A stretch of 8,029 nucleotides of DNA from Firmicutes bacterium UBA3920 (GCA_002386065.1 DGES01000005.1:1-8029); one strand, 5' to 3'. Counted from the stretch's first letter, positions 1 to 7,410 are shown. Numbers and translations: made by a program. Notes: generated by a model not told the origin, from the sequence alone.

Positions 1-283
1 ATCGCAATTAGCTCATATTGGAAAATTAGTATAGAATTAGTATTATATATATCGAATTGTGTCGAATTATGAAGATAGAATCCCCTTTTTATACTCACAA
101 ATCTAATAACTTCATAGAATATTTCTTACAGTTAGTATAATTACAAATAAATAATTATACATACTTTCTGAAAATTTAGAATATACTTCTCCAAACTCAA
201 TAATGGCTATATAAAAATTAATAATCAAAATCATATTCTATATTATTATATAGTATGAATTACTACTAAATAAAACAGTCATT
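1..283. other. AT-rich non-coding spacer at left edge
   Basis: Every frame on both strands is broken by frequent stop codons and I see no gene, RNA gene or mobile element. The stretch is very AT-rich, with short local repeats: ATTAGTAT occurs twice near 26-44 and TCGAATT twice near 53-69. It lies beyond the terminator of the leftward operon, so it is probably the spacer before a neighbouring gene off the left edge. It contains TATA-like runs, but none pairs with a credible -35 box, so I call no promoter here. Confidence 0.6.
135..160. repeat. 9-bp inverted repeat in AT-rich spacer
   Basis: GTATAATTA (135-143) and TAATTATAC (152-160) are exact reverse complements separated by 8 bases. The arms are almost all A and T, no T-tract follows on either strand, and no gene starts nearby within the window. 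It could be an operator for an off-window gene, but a chance match in such AT-rich DNA is quite possible. Confidence 0.3.
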
Positions 284-320
284 AAAAAACTGTGGGAAAC
301 CTAATTAAATTCCCCACAGT
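284..320 (-). terminator. Rho-independent terminator of the mannosidase operon
   Basis: Read leftward, the sequence forms an 11-bp stem (310-320 with 289-299) with a single G-U pair and a 10-base loop. The stem base is GC-rich (ACTGTGGG paired with CCCACAGT), and a run of T from complementing A284-A288 follows directly. This is a textbook intrinsic terminator. It sits about 190 bases past the mannosidase stop codon and is the only good leftward terminator after the last operon gene, so it probably ends the transport-mannosidase transcript. Confidence 0.85.
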
Positions 321-513
321 CCTCCTTTTACTTTATATTTAATATCCGACCTTTAATCTTCAACTGAGTACTTTAAATTTCTAACATATTCCTTACTTTT
401 AAATCTCACATTTTCCAATATAGTTGGCTTTCATCTACTTAAACGATAATTTTCTTCAATCCCTTAACATACAATCCCCTGAACATCGACCCTAATATCA
501 ATGCAAAACACAC
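321..513 (-). other. Operon 3' untranslated stretch, no intact gene
   Basis: These roughly 190 bases separate the mannosidase stop from the terminator. No intact gene is visible. Directly after the mannosidase TAG, the same frame stays open for 24 more codons (513-442) before a TAA. That segment encodes a hydrophobic then basic peptide containing ALILGSMFRGLY and ending KGLKKIIV. A second stop-free run lies on the same strand near 430-356 in another frame. Neither has a good ribosome binding site. They may be remnants of a lost last gene, or chance open frames in a long 3' UTR. Confidence 0.4.
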
Positions 514-3500
514 CTAGAACACAATTTTAAACGTCTTTATCTCAAAAGGCTTAATCTGGAAGGTAAAGCTATTGTCCTTCACAGGTATTTCATCCATAAC
601 TTCTTCCATTAGATTGCACTCACATACCTCTTTTACGCTGCCATCTAAGCTAACCGTTACATCACTGCGTCTATTCTCATACTCATACATGCGGATAATT
701 ATACCCTGACCATCCTCTGCCTTTTTTACTGTTTCTAATATGACATTGTCAGCTGATACATCTATTAAACTTTGCTTTCTATCCCCCACATTGCCGCCTG
801 CAACACTGTATAGAGGTACATTTAGCATATATGCCTGCTTATGGGTTTGGCCTTCCTCCCAACTACCTTCATGGGGTAAAATAGAATAGGTAAAATAGTG
901 CTCCTCCTGATCCGTTGTAGGATTTGGCTCAATACCTGATTTAATTAAAGTAAGGGCTATATTTCCATCATGTATGGCGTGTCCATACTTACAATCATTT
1001 AATATACTCACACCATATCCCCCTTCAGAGATATCTGCCCACTTATGTCCGCATACTTCAAACTTGGCTATGTCCCAGCTAGTATTTTTATGGGTTGGTC
1101 TCTTTATATTTCCAAATTGAATATCATAGGTGGCCTCTACCGCATTTATATCTACAGGAAACTCCACTTTAAGCAGGTGTTGATACTGACGCCAGTCCAC
1201 ATATGTATCAAAATCAATCCTGCGGCTATTGGCATAAAAGTGGATCTTCTGTATTATAGAAGATTTAGAAAACTTCTTCTCGACTAGTAATGTCGCCCTC
1301 ACAGGTCCTTCCTCTATCCACTCATACCTCTTTACATCGTCAACTGGATAGCTCTTTTGACTATAATAGATATCTATATCCCAATTATCATAATACATTG
1401 GCTTATCCTCATATACTCTTAGTACATTTCCTGTATCCTTAAGAACTTCACGACCATTTTCCTTGTCATATAGAGAGATAAAATTACCTGCATAGTCAAG
1501 TTTCACCTTGTAAAAAGGCGTTTCAATGCCATCGCCGGTGATCTTAAACGCATCTTCCTTTGCCACCTTTTGACTGCTTATATCATATGACTTATATCCC
1601 TTTGCAGGAATATCTTCTACATAGCCAATGAATTTACCATCATAAGTTGGCTGTAGCGCTACCATATGCCCTTCATCGTCAACCAATGAAGACACATCTT
1701 GAGCACCTAGATCAAGCTCCACAATATCATCACGTACAAATGATAAGGTGTTAAATAAGACTACGTCACCTCCTGCATGGCTTCCAATGGCCTTTATGCG
1801 CTCAGACATAAGCCCCTCAATCTGTGCCTTAAGCTCTGCATATTCTTTCTTTGTCACCTCATATACTTCTTTTATAGACGTACCTGGAAGTATATCGTGA
1901 AATTGATTTAAGAGTACAGTTTCCCACATATTATATATCTCCTCTTTTGGATAGGGAATACCAAGTCTCTCCGCCCACACTGAGAAAAACTCTAGATCTT
2001 GCAGCCCTAGCTCTGACTTCCTATTACTGCGTTTATTCCGTGCCATAGAAGTATATGTACCTCTATGATATTCTAAATAGAGTTCACCAACCCATTTAGG
2101 AAGCTTAGGATCATTACTGCACCTCTCATAGAGTTCATCAAAATACTTACGCGACATTTCAAACCTCACCTTTGGAGCACCCTTTATACCCTTTTGCATA
2201 CGCCTACCAGTCTCAATCATGGCCCTTGTAGTACCTCCACCACCATCACCATAGCCATATGCAATCAAAATATCATTATTCAGATCCTTTTGCTGGTATC
2301 TGTCCCAGCCACCACTTAATGCGCTTGGATGCAGTATTCCATTATAAGTGGTAAAAAAACTTTCTTTATCTTGATCAACTCCTTTAGTGGTAATCAAATG
2401 GGTAAAGATTTCAGTCCCGTCAATACCACGCCAAAAAAATGTATCATATGGTAGTTTATTAAACTGATTCCACGAAATCTTAGTTGTCATAAAATACTTA
2501 ATACCCGATTTTTTCATAATCTGGGGAAGGGCTGCTGAATATCCAAATACATCAGGTAACCATAAGATAGTACTATCCACTCCAAATTCTTCTTTAAAGA
2601 ATCTCTTGCCATGGAGAAATTGTCTTACAAGGGACTCTCCTGAAGTAACATTGCAGTCAGCTTCTAGCCACATGCCACCCTCAGCTTCCCATCTACCTTC
2701 CCGTATTCTCTCTTTTACCTTTTCATACATATCAGGGTAGCGCTGTTTCAAAAACTTATATAATTGGGGCTGACTGGACATGAATATATATTCGGGATAT
2801 TCATCCATCAATTTTAGTACCGTTGCAAAACTTCTTGCAACCTTTTCTCGAGTCTGTGCCACAGTCCACCACCATGCCACATCAATATGTGTATGCCCAA
2901 CGCATGTTGCAATTACATCTTCATAACCTGCTAAATCTTGATATACTGCCTTATCGACATACTCTAATGCATTATCCACGGAAGTATAAAATTCAGGAGA
3001 ATATGGCTCTCTAAGGTCTAATAAATTTATAGTAGCCTCTAGAGCAAGTTCAAGATCTATCCTAGTCTTATCTTCTTTATCCAATGTCTCAACTATCCAC
3101 AGTGGGACCTGAATATCATAGTAAAGCTCCGTAAGTTTCTCATCTATCTGTACCATTTCTCCTATGAGTAGAAAATTTGAATGCAAAATTCCTGTATAGG
3201 CCTGAAGATCAATTGTATACTTATCCCCAGTTTTAGCCGATTTTGTTATAAGTACATCCCTATGATTCATATCAAGCCCTTGAACGATCTTGCCATTTAC
3301 AAACAGCAAAAATTGTGGATTTTTTGCATCATCCCACTCATCTATCTGAGTTTTAAATATAAAGTAAAGGGGCTTACCTTCAAAACTATCCGGTACAGTC
3401 ACCGTAGTTCTAAACCAATAATGCTCATCTTTACCCGTCCACTGATCTGTTCTACTATTAAAATCCTGCCAAGGCTCACTTGCATTATCTACCTCTTCTA

Positions 3501-3615
3501 TAGTTTTATATGTACCTCTTTTGACTTTCCAGTCAGTAATATCTACTTCTTGTACTTTTGAGAGCTTAAGCAGTTCATTACATATAACTTGAATTCGTTC
3601 TTTTCTAAAAAACAT
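514..3615 (-). CDS. Cytoplasmic GH38 alpha-mannosidase
   Basis: This 1033-residue protein hydrolyses terminal alpha-linked mannose with retention, using a metal-dependent (usually Zn) site. Visible GH38 signatures are HTHIDVAWWW at 241-250 (metal ligands H243 and D245), WLPDVFGYS near 352-360 (nucleophile D355), the glycine-rich GYGDGGGG loop near 454-461, and NQFHDILPGTS near 570-580 with the last metal ligand H573. The order fits the family: an N-terminal beta-rich domain to about 230, the catalytic barrel at about 235-510, a helical middle domain at about 515-610, then C-terminal beta domains. The length matches the long class II/Ams1-like type. There is no signal peptide, so it should act inside the cell on imported sugar. 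The ATG follows AGGAGG with about 8 bases of spacing. It is the last operon gene, 188 bases after the binding-protein gene. GH38 membership is very secure; linkage specificity and exact substrate are not visible. Confidence 0.96.
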   Translation of the reverse strand: MFFRKERIQVICNELLKLSKVQEVDITDWKVKRGTYKTIEEVDNASEPWQDFNSRTDQWTGKDEHYWFRTTVTVPDSFEGKPLYFIFKTQIDEWDDAKNPQFLLFVNGKIVQGLDMNHRDVLITKSAKTGDKYTIDLQAYTGILHSNFLLIGEMVQIDEKLTELYYDIQVPLWIVETLDKEDKTRIDLELALEATINLLDLREPYSPEFYTSVDNALEYVDKAVYQDLAGYEDVIATCVGHTHIDVAWWWTVAQTREKVARSFATVLKLMDEYPEYIFMSSQPQLYKFLKQRYPDMYEKVKERIREGRWEAEGGMWLEADCNVTSGESLVRQFLHGKRFFKEEFGVDSTILWLPDVFGYSAALPQIMKKSGIKYFMTTKISWNQFNKLPYDTFFWRGIDGTEIFTHLITTKGVDQDKESFFTTYNGILHPSALSGGWDRYQQKDLNNDILIAYGYGDGGGGTTRAMIETGRRMQKGIKGAPKVRFEMSRKYFDELYERCSNDPKLPKWVGELYLEYHRGTYTSMARNKRSNRKSELGLQDLEFFSVWAERLGIPYPKEEIYNMWETVLLNQFHDILPGTSIKEVYEVTKKEYAELKAQIEGLMSERIKAIGSHAGGDVVLFNTLSFVRDDIVELDLGAQDVSSLVDDEGHMVALQPTYDGKFIGYVEDIPAKGYKSYDISSQKVAKEDAFKITGDGIETPFYKVKLDYAGNFISLYDKENGREVLKDTGNVLRVYEDKPMYYDNWDIDIYYSQKSYPVDDVKRYEWIEEGPVRATLLVEKKFSKSSIIQKIHFYANSRRIDFDTYVDWRQYQHLLKVEFPVDINAVEATYDIQFGNIKRPTHKNTSWDIAKFEVCGHKWADISEGGYGVSILNDCKYGHAIHDGNIALTLIKSGIEPNPTTDQEEHYFTYSILPHEGSWEEGQTHKQAYMLNVPLYSVAGGNVGDRKQSLIDVSADNVILETVKKAEDGQGIIIRMYEYENRRSDVTVSLDGSVKEVCECNLMEEVMDEIPVKDNSFTFQIKPFEIKTFKIVF

Positions 3616-3668
3616 AAACTTTCCTCCTCACATCCATAGTATATGGCAAAATTCATCCTATATACATC

Positions 3669-3707
3669 AATAACAGTCCAAAAAGTTCTACTCTTTGGAC
3701 TGTTATT
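3669..3707 (-). promoter_or_regulatory. Intercistronic 14-bp hairpin between lipoprotein and mannosidase genes
   Basis: AATAACAGTCCAAA (3669-3682) and TTTGGACTGTTATT (3694-3707) are perfect reverse complements around an 11-base loop, so transcripts from either strand would fold strongly. In the operon's direction the stem is followed by TGATGTATATAGG rather than a T-tract, so it is not a standard terminator, although the A-U-rich stem base could allow weak termination. It ends 53 bases before the mannosidase start. Hairpins after binding-protein genes commonly protect the upstream mRNA from 3' exonucleases or cause partial termination, which gives excess binding protein. That role is inferred here. 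Confidence 0.7.
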
Positions 3708-3717
3708 GTTATATAAA

Positions 3718-3795
3718 CTACTCTATCTGATAACCAATCGCCCTATTTCTAACTTTTAAAAGTAGAGATAGTTGCGATAACTATTAGATGAGTAG
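3718..3795 (-). repeat. Nested inverted repeats just after the lipoprotein gene
   Basis: Three pairings overlap here. An outer imperfect stem joins CTACTC plus ATCT (3718-3728) to AGATGAGTAG (3786-3795) with one bulge. Inside it is the exact 12-bp palindrome ACTTTTAAAAGT (3752-3763), whose flanks (TATTTCT on the left, AGAGATA on the right) extend it imperfectly. A small ATAGTT/AACTAT stem (3768-3773 with 3779-3784) follows. The block starts within 10 bases of the binding-protein stop codon and lies next to the 14-bp hairpin. It may be a folded 3' RNA element, but the individual stems are AT-rich and only moderately strong. Confidence 0.4.
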
Positions 3796-3803
3796 AGGGG
3801 GAT

Positions 3804-5318
3804 CTATTGCTTATTTGCCTTCCAATCATCCAACTGTGACTGTAATGTTTCAATAACTTTATCAAGTCCTGCTTCCTTAAGTTTCTGATTGAACTTTTCA
3901 AGATTTTCTTCTACATCAACACTACCAGTCATAAGTGCAGGTCTAAATTCTTTGGTCACATTTGTTATTGCTGCAATTTCGTTTTTAATTGGATCTAAAT
4001 CAGGAGTAAAACCTAACATGGGTGATTCTACTGAAGAATCAATAACTTTATCAATCTGCTCACGTAGGTCATCAGGATCCTCTTCCTTGAGATATACTAA
4101 TGATAGATTACCTAATGAATAATTGGGAACAGCGTAATTTGAACTTGCCTCAAGGAATCTTACCTTTCCATCTACTAATTCATAATGAACTCCTTCGATT
4201 CCATATCCTAATGTGTTTCTTACATCTACATCAGTATTTAGTAAATTGATAAATTCTACAGCTTTTTCTTTATGTTTGCTATTTGAAGATACACACATTA
4301 CAGCTTCCCTTGTTGTACCAGTTGTAATATACGGTTCTTCAACTTGAGAAGATACTATAGCATATCCCCTATCTTTAGACCATATAGCGTCTGCACCTGG
4401 ACCACCTTGGGCTTGTTTCCAAAATACCTTTTCTCCCTTAACAAGACCTGATGTAGGCTTTATAGCTGCATCCTGGTTTATATATCCTGCCTTATAGTAT
4501 TTATGCAGTGTCTTTAAAAGATCTACTACAGATTCTTCTTCGTATAGGTTCTTAACAATAAGGCTATCATCGCCCTTTCTTACAACAGCGGGAACAGAAT
4601 CATCAATTATATACTCATGATCTGGATGAAAATGAGTATCTTGATCGAGATCCATAAGCTGCCATTCTGGCTCTTCCTTTGAAAGCTTCTCAAGCCATGG
4701 TTCTAAATCTTCTAAAGTTTTAATGCTATCTATATCAATATCATATTTGTCTACCAATTCCTTAGGATACATCCAGCATTCAGGAGCGGCAATATCTCTA
4801 CCCTTAGTAGGAACACCATATATCTTACCATCAATCTTTAAACCTTCCCAAAATGCAGGATGAACTACTTCTAGAATTCCTTTACCATATTCTTCTAAAA
4901 GGTCATCTAATGGTTCAAATGCACCCTTCTTACTATTACCTAGATAATCACCTTGATCAGGTCCTGCAGCAAATGCAATGTCATACTCTTCACCCGAGTT
5001 AATTATAGCTGTAATCTTTGAACCATAATCACCCCAGTCTATAAATTTAAGATCTATCTTGGCATTTATCTTCTCCATGGTCATCTTAGATAGTTCCTCT
5101 TTGACCATTTCAAGGTCCGCCGGCGGGGTTCCAATCGTATAGTATATAAGTTCTACAGCTTCTTCGTCATCGGCTGAACCACTATCTTTGTCATCTTTTA
5201 TAATTTTTCCTTGTTCATCTTTTTGTGCATCATCTGATTTTTCTGTATTACCACAACCGGCAAATAATGAAACACAGAGTAATGCTACTAATACTAATGA
5301 TAAAATTTTCTTTCCCAT
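3804..5318 (-). CDS. LplA-type sugar-binding lipoprotein (ABC importer)
   Basis: This 504-residue extracellular solute-binding protein should capture an oligosaccharide outside the cell and deliver it to the two permeases encoded upstream. The N-terminus has a lysine, a hydrophobic stretch and the lipobox LFAGC with C22 as the lipidated residue. An acidic, disordered-looking linker (about 25-55) follows, as is usual in membrane-tethered Firmicutes binding proteins. The body resembles the family 1 binding proteins of the LplA/YtcQ group, and the last 130 or so residues resemble the DUF3502-type C-terminal region of that group. A cluster rich in H and D (HFHPDHEY, about residue 230) stands out, but I cannot assign it a role. 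The ATG is preceded by AGGAGG 7 bases away. It begins 117 bases after the LplC-type gene. The alpha-mannoside ligand is inferred from the mannosidase neighbour, not from the sequence. Confidence 0.9.
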   Translation of the reverse strand: MGKKILSLVLVALLCVSLFAGCGNTEKSDDAQKDEQGKIIKDDKDSGSADDEEAVELIYYTIGTPPADLEMVKEELSKMTMEKINAKIDLKFIDWGDYGSKITAIINSGEEYDIAFAAGPDQGDYLGNSKKGAFEPLDDLLEEYGKGILEVVHPAFWEGLKIDGKIYGVPTKGRDIAAPECWMYPKELVDKYDIDIDSIKTLEDLEPWLEKLSKEEPEWQLMDLDQDTHFHPDHEYIIDDSVPAVVRKGDDSLIVKNLYEEESVVDLLKTLHKYYKAGYINQDAAIKPTSGLVKGEKVFWKQAQGGPGADAIWSKDRGYAIVSSQVEEPYITTGTTREAVMCVSSNSKHKEKAVEFINLLNTDVDVRNTLGYGIEGVHYELVDGKVRFLEASSNYAVPNYSLGNLSLVYLKEEDPDDLREQIDKVIDSSVESPMLGFTPDLDPIKNEIAAITNVTKEFRPALMTGSVDVEENLEKFNQKLKEAGLDKVIETLQSQLDDWKANKQ

Positions 5319-5435
5319 TGATTTTCCTCCTTCATTTAAGTTTTTCTATATAAAACGCACAAGCTTTTTTTAAGTTTATTCTGCCTAAACCTACTTACTT
5401 GAGCGCTTTATTAACATGTTCAAAGTATAACTAAA

Positions 5436-6347
5436 CTATTCTTTAACTGCCCCAAGGGTAAGTCCACCTACAAAATATTTTTGAAAAAACGGATATACAC
5501 AAGCTATAGGGGTAACTGTAAGTACCACTATCGCCATTCGCACCGTCTCTGATGGTAGGTTTCGCGTTACTTCACTCACTATCCCTTGCTGTGAACTTAA
5601 TTGGGATAAAAAGTTAATATTGTTTTCGATTCGAATTAACATATATTGGATTGGAATAAGTGCCTGTTCATCTATATAAAGCATTGCATTATACCAATCA
5701 TTCCAATATCCCAATGTGAGAAATAACCCAATCGTTGCAAGTCCCGCCTTGCTTATTGGAAGTACAATGGACAAAAACGTCCTAAGCTCACTTGCACCAT
5801 CTATCCTCGCAGATTCAATTATCGCATCAGGAATCGAAGTCCTATAGAAACTTTTCAATACAAATACGTAAAAAGGCGACATAGCAAGGGGCAATATAAG
5901 CACCCAAATTGAGTTCTTTAGATTCAAAAGCCTTGCTACCACAAGATAATTACCTACAAGTCCACCACTAAACAGCATTGGTATAAGTGCTACTATAGTG
6001 AAAAAATTCTTATAGGGGTATGTTGAACGAGAAATCACATATGCATAGGTAGCTATGAGGGCTAAACCAATGAGTGTACCAACTATAGTAATTATAAGGG
6101 ATATACCATAAGAATGAAGTATATCAGCTCCATTTTCTAATATATATTTGTATGCATACAATGACCAACGTTCAGGTACAAATGAATAACCCTTTGAAAC
6201 TATACTTGCCTCATCACTAAAAGAGATAATTACAACAAATATAAATGGGACTACTGCAAGGATACTTAAAATTATTAAAATGATATTAAATAGAACATTG
6301 GTTCCCTCTGATATATCAAGATAATGACGCTTCTTTTGTCTTTTCAT
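5436..6347 (-). CDS. LplC-type ABC sugar permease
   Basis: This is an inner-membrane subunit of a carbohydrate ABC importer (MalG/YtcP-like), 303 residues from the chosen start. About six membrane segments are visible near 20-42, 82-104, 114-138, 146-166, 196-216 and 269-288. The EAA loop that docks on the ATPase is intact as ESARIDGAS, with LP at 196-197. The C-terminus YFVGGLTLGAVKE is typical of the family. I chose the ATG at 6347 because AAAAGGGGGTG lies 11 bases upstream. The frame also stays open to a GTG at 6383, but that start would overlap the preceding gene by 14 bases, has only a weak binding site, and would place the good Shine-Dalgarno inside the coding region. The gap to the upstream permease gene is 22 bases, so the two are surely co-transcribed. 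Confidence 0.93.
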   Translation of the reverse strand: MKRQKKRHYLDISEGTNVLFNIILIILSILAVVPFIFVVIISFSDEASIVSKGYSFVPERWSLYAYKYILENGADILHSYGISLIITIVGTLIGLALIATYAYVISRSTYPYKNFFTIVALIPMLFSGGLVGNYLVVARLLNLKNSIWVLILPLAMSPFYVFVLKSFYRTSIPDAIIESARIDGASELRTFLSIVLPISKAGLATIGLFLTLGYWNDWYNAMLYIDEQALIPIQYMLIRIENNINFLSQLSSQQGIVSEVTRNLPSETVRMAIVVLTVTPIACVYPFFQKYFVGGLTLGAVKE

Positions 6348-6358
6348 AATTAGTGCAG

Positions 6359-6369
6359 CACCCCCTTTT
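6359..6369 (-). promoter_or_regulatory. Ribosome binding site deciding the LplC start
   Basis: AAAAGGGGGTG on the minus strand is one base from the ideal AAAGGAGGTG. It sits directly after the TAG stop of the preceding permease (6370-6372) and 11 bases before the ATG at 6347. Its position supports the shorter start over the GTG at 6383 and suggests translational coupling between the two permeases. Confidence 0.7.
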
Positions 6370-7287
6370 CTAAAATAATGCACTTTCTCTGTCTATTTTA
6401 CGAATTACATAATTTGCAACTAGTATAAATACAAGTCCAACTATGGATTGGAATGCTGCTGCTGCAGAACTCATCCCAATATCACCGATTACTCTAAACG
6501 TACGATATACATAAGTATCTACTGTCTGTGTCACTGGAAATAGAGCACCTGAATTCCTCGGCACTTGATAAAATAATCCAAAGTCAGAGTTAAACACCTT
6601 TCCAATTGCCATCAGAAATAATACAGCTACCAAACTCCTAAGCTGAGGTAAGGTTATATGCTTAACCTGCTGCCATTTACTAGCCCCATCTAAAGAAGCT
6701 GCCTCATAGTATGTTCTATCTATCCCTACTATTGTAGCTAAGTAAATGACAATATTATAGCCAAGATTCTTCCATGTATTGAAAAATGTGAGAAAAAATG
6801 GCCAATATTTCTTCTCTGAATACCACGATACCCCATCCATTCCAAGGGATTCTAACAGACGATTTATAAGGCCTCTATCAGGGCTTAAAAATGCCCAGAC
6901 AAAATAACTTACCACAACCCATGAAAGGAAATATGGGAAAAATATCATCGTCTGATATGCCTTTGCACCTTGCTTATTGAGAAGCTCACTTATCATTATT
7001 GCAATAAACAAAGGCACAGCTATGTTTATGACTATAAAAAAGACATTATAAAGGAGGGTATTACGCACCATGATCTTTGCATCATTGGTTGCAAACATAA
7101 ATTTAAAATTTTCAAAGCCTACCCATTCGCTGGATAGAAGACTTTCAAAAAATCCTCCGCTTATCCTATAGTCTTTAAAAGCAATTACAATCCCAATTAG
7201 GGGAAGATAGCTAAATAATATAAACCAAATAAGACCTGGTAAAGCTATAGCTGTCAATCCAAAGTTCTTTTTAAACCGCGTCCACAA
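6370..7287 (-). CDS. LplB-type ABC sugar permease, TTG start
   Basis: This 305-residue permease is the partner of the LplC-type subunit (MalF/YteP-like). Hydrophobic segments lie near 11-37, 78-103, 112-134, 162-186, 216-236 and 275-295, giving six membrane spans. The EAA coupling loop is present as EAASLDGAS (from E195), with LP at 213-214. The only plausible start is TTG: GGGGAGGG lies 7 bases upstream, and the next in-frame ATG, at codon 64, would remove the first membrane span. It is the first gene of the leftward operon. No ATPase gene follows or overlaps it, which is usual in this subfamily, where a shared MsmX-like ATPase encoded elsewhere serves many importers. Stoichiometry and substrate are inferred from the family and neighbours. 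Confidence 0.93.
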   Translation of the reverse strand: MWTRFKKNFGLTAIALPGLIWFILFSYLPLIGIVIAFKDYRISGGFFESLLSSEWVGFENFKFMFATNDAKIMVRNTLLYNVFFIVINIAVPLFIAIMISELLNKQGAKAYQTMIFFPYFLSWVVVSYFVWAFLSPDRGLINRLLESLGMDGVSWYSEKKYWPFFLTFFNTWKNLGYNIVIYLATIVGIDRTYYEAASLDGASKWQQVKHITLPQLRSLVAVLFLMAIGKVFNSDFGLFYQVPRNSGALFPVTQTVDTYVYRTFRVIGDIGMSSAAAAFQSIVGLVFILVANYVIRKIDRESALF

Positions 7288-7294
7288 TCTACGT

Positions 7295-7302
7295 CCCTCC
7301 CC
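7295..7302 (-). promoter_or_regulatory. Ribosome binding site fixing the TTG start
   Basis: GGGGAGGG on the minus strand, followed by 7 bases and then TTG at 7287. An ATG at 7310 lies upstream but is in a different frame and precedes the site, so it cannot start this permease. The pairing of a strong site with a weak TTG codon may moderate expression of the first operon gene. Confidence 0.75.
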
Positions 7303-7322
7303 AATTTCATCAATATATCTTA

Positions 7323-7343
7323 TGTTACATTTAAATTGTAACA
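7323..7343. promoter_or_regulatory. 21-bp inverted repeat, probable operator
   Basis: TGTTACA (7323-7329) and TGTAACA (7337-7343) are exact 7-bp inverted arms around a 7-base AT-only centre (TTTAAAT), which is itself nearly symmetric. It lies 36 bases upstream of the TTG start, in the divergent region, and coincides with the best leftward -10 candidate. No T-tract follows on either strand, which argues against a terminator. Size and symmetry suit a dimeric repressor or activator; the binding protein cannot be named from the sequence. Confidence 0.55.
7335..7343 (-). promoter_or_regulatory. Candidate extended -10 for the transport-mannosidase operon
   Basis: The minus strand reads TGTTACAAT, a TGn motif followed by TACAAT (one base from TATAAT). 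No convincing -35 box is present 16-18 bases upstream, which would fit an extended -10 promoter or one needing an activator. Transcription would begin near 7328, giving a leader of about 40 bases. A TATAAT on the same strand at 7372-7377 is an alternative, but it also lacks a -35 box. Confidence 0.35.
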
Positions 7344-7410
7344 GACAGCTTTTTGAAAAACTATATAAAAAATTATATACTTATACCTAAAAAATATAGA
7401 TTTAACATAT

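Noticed and set aside
1045..3561. Rightward open frames inside the mannosidase gene
   Set aside because: They are antisense to a complete GH38 gene with intact catalytic motifs and show no recognisable domains.
3669..3707. Standard terminator after the lipoprotein gene
   Set aside because: The stem is strong but no T-tract follows in the operon direction, so full termination is unlikely; it is annotated as a regulatory hairpin instead.
3889..5373. Rightward open frames opposite the lipoprotein gene
   Set aside because: They are shadows of a well-supported lipoprotein gene, with no ribosome sites or family features.
5319..5435. Possible internal promoter before the lipoprotein gene (TATATA near 5345-5350)
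   Set aside because: No -35 box at a proper distance could be found. The spacer is AT-rich and the TATA-like run is probably compositional; only the AGGAGG ribosome site is secure.
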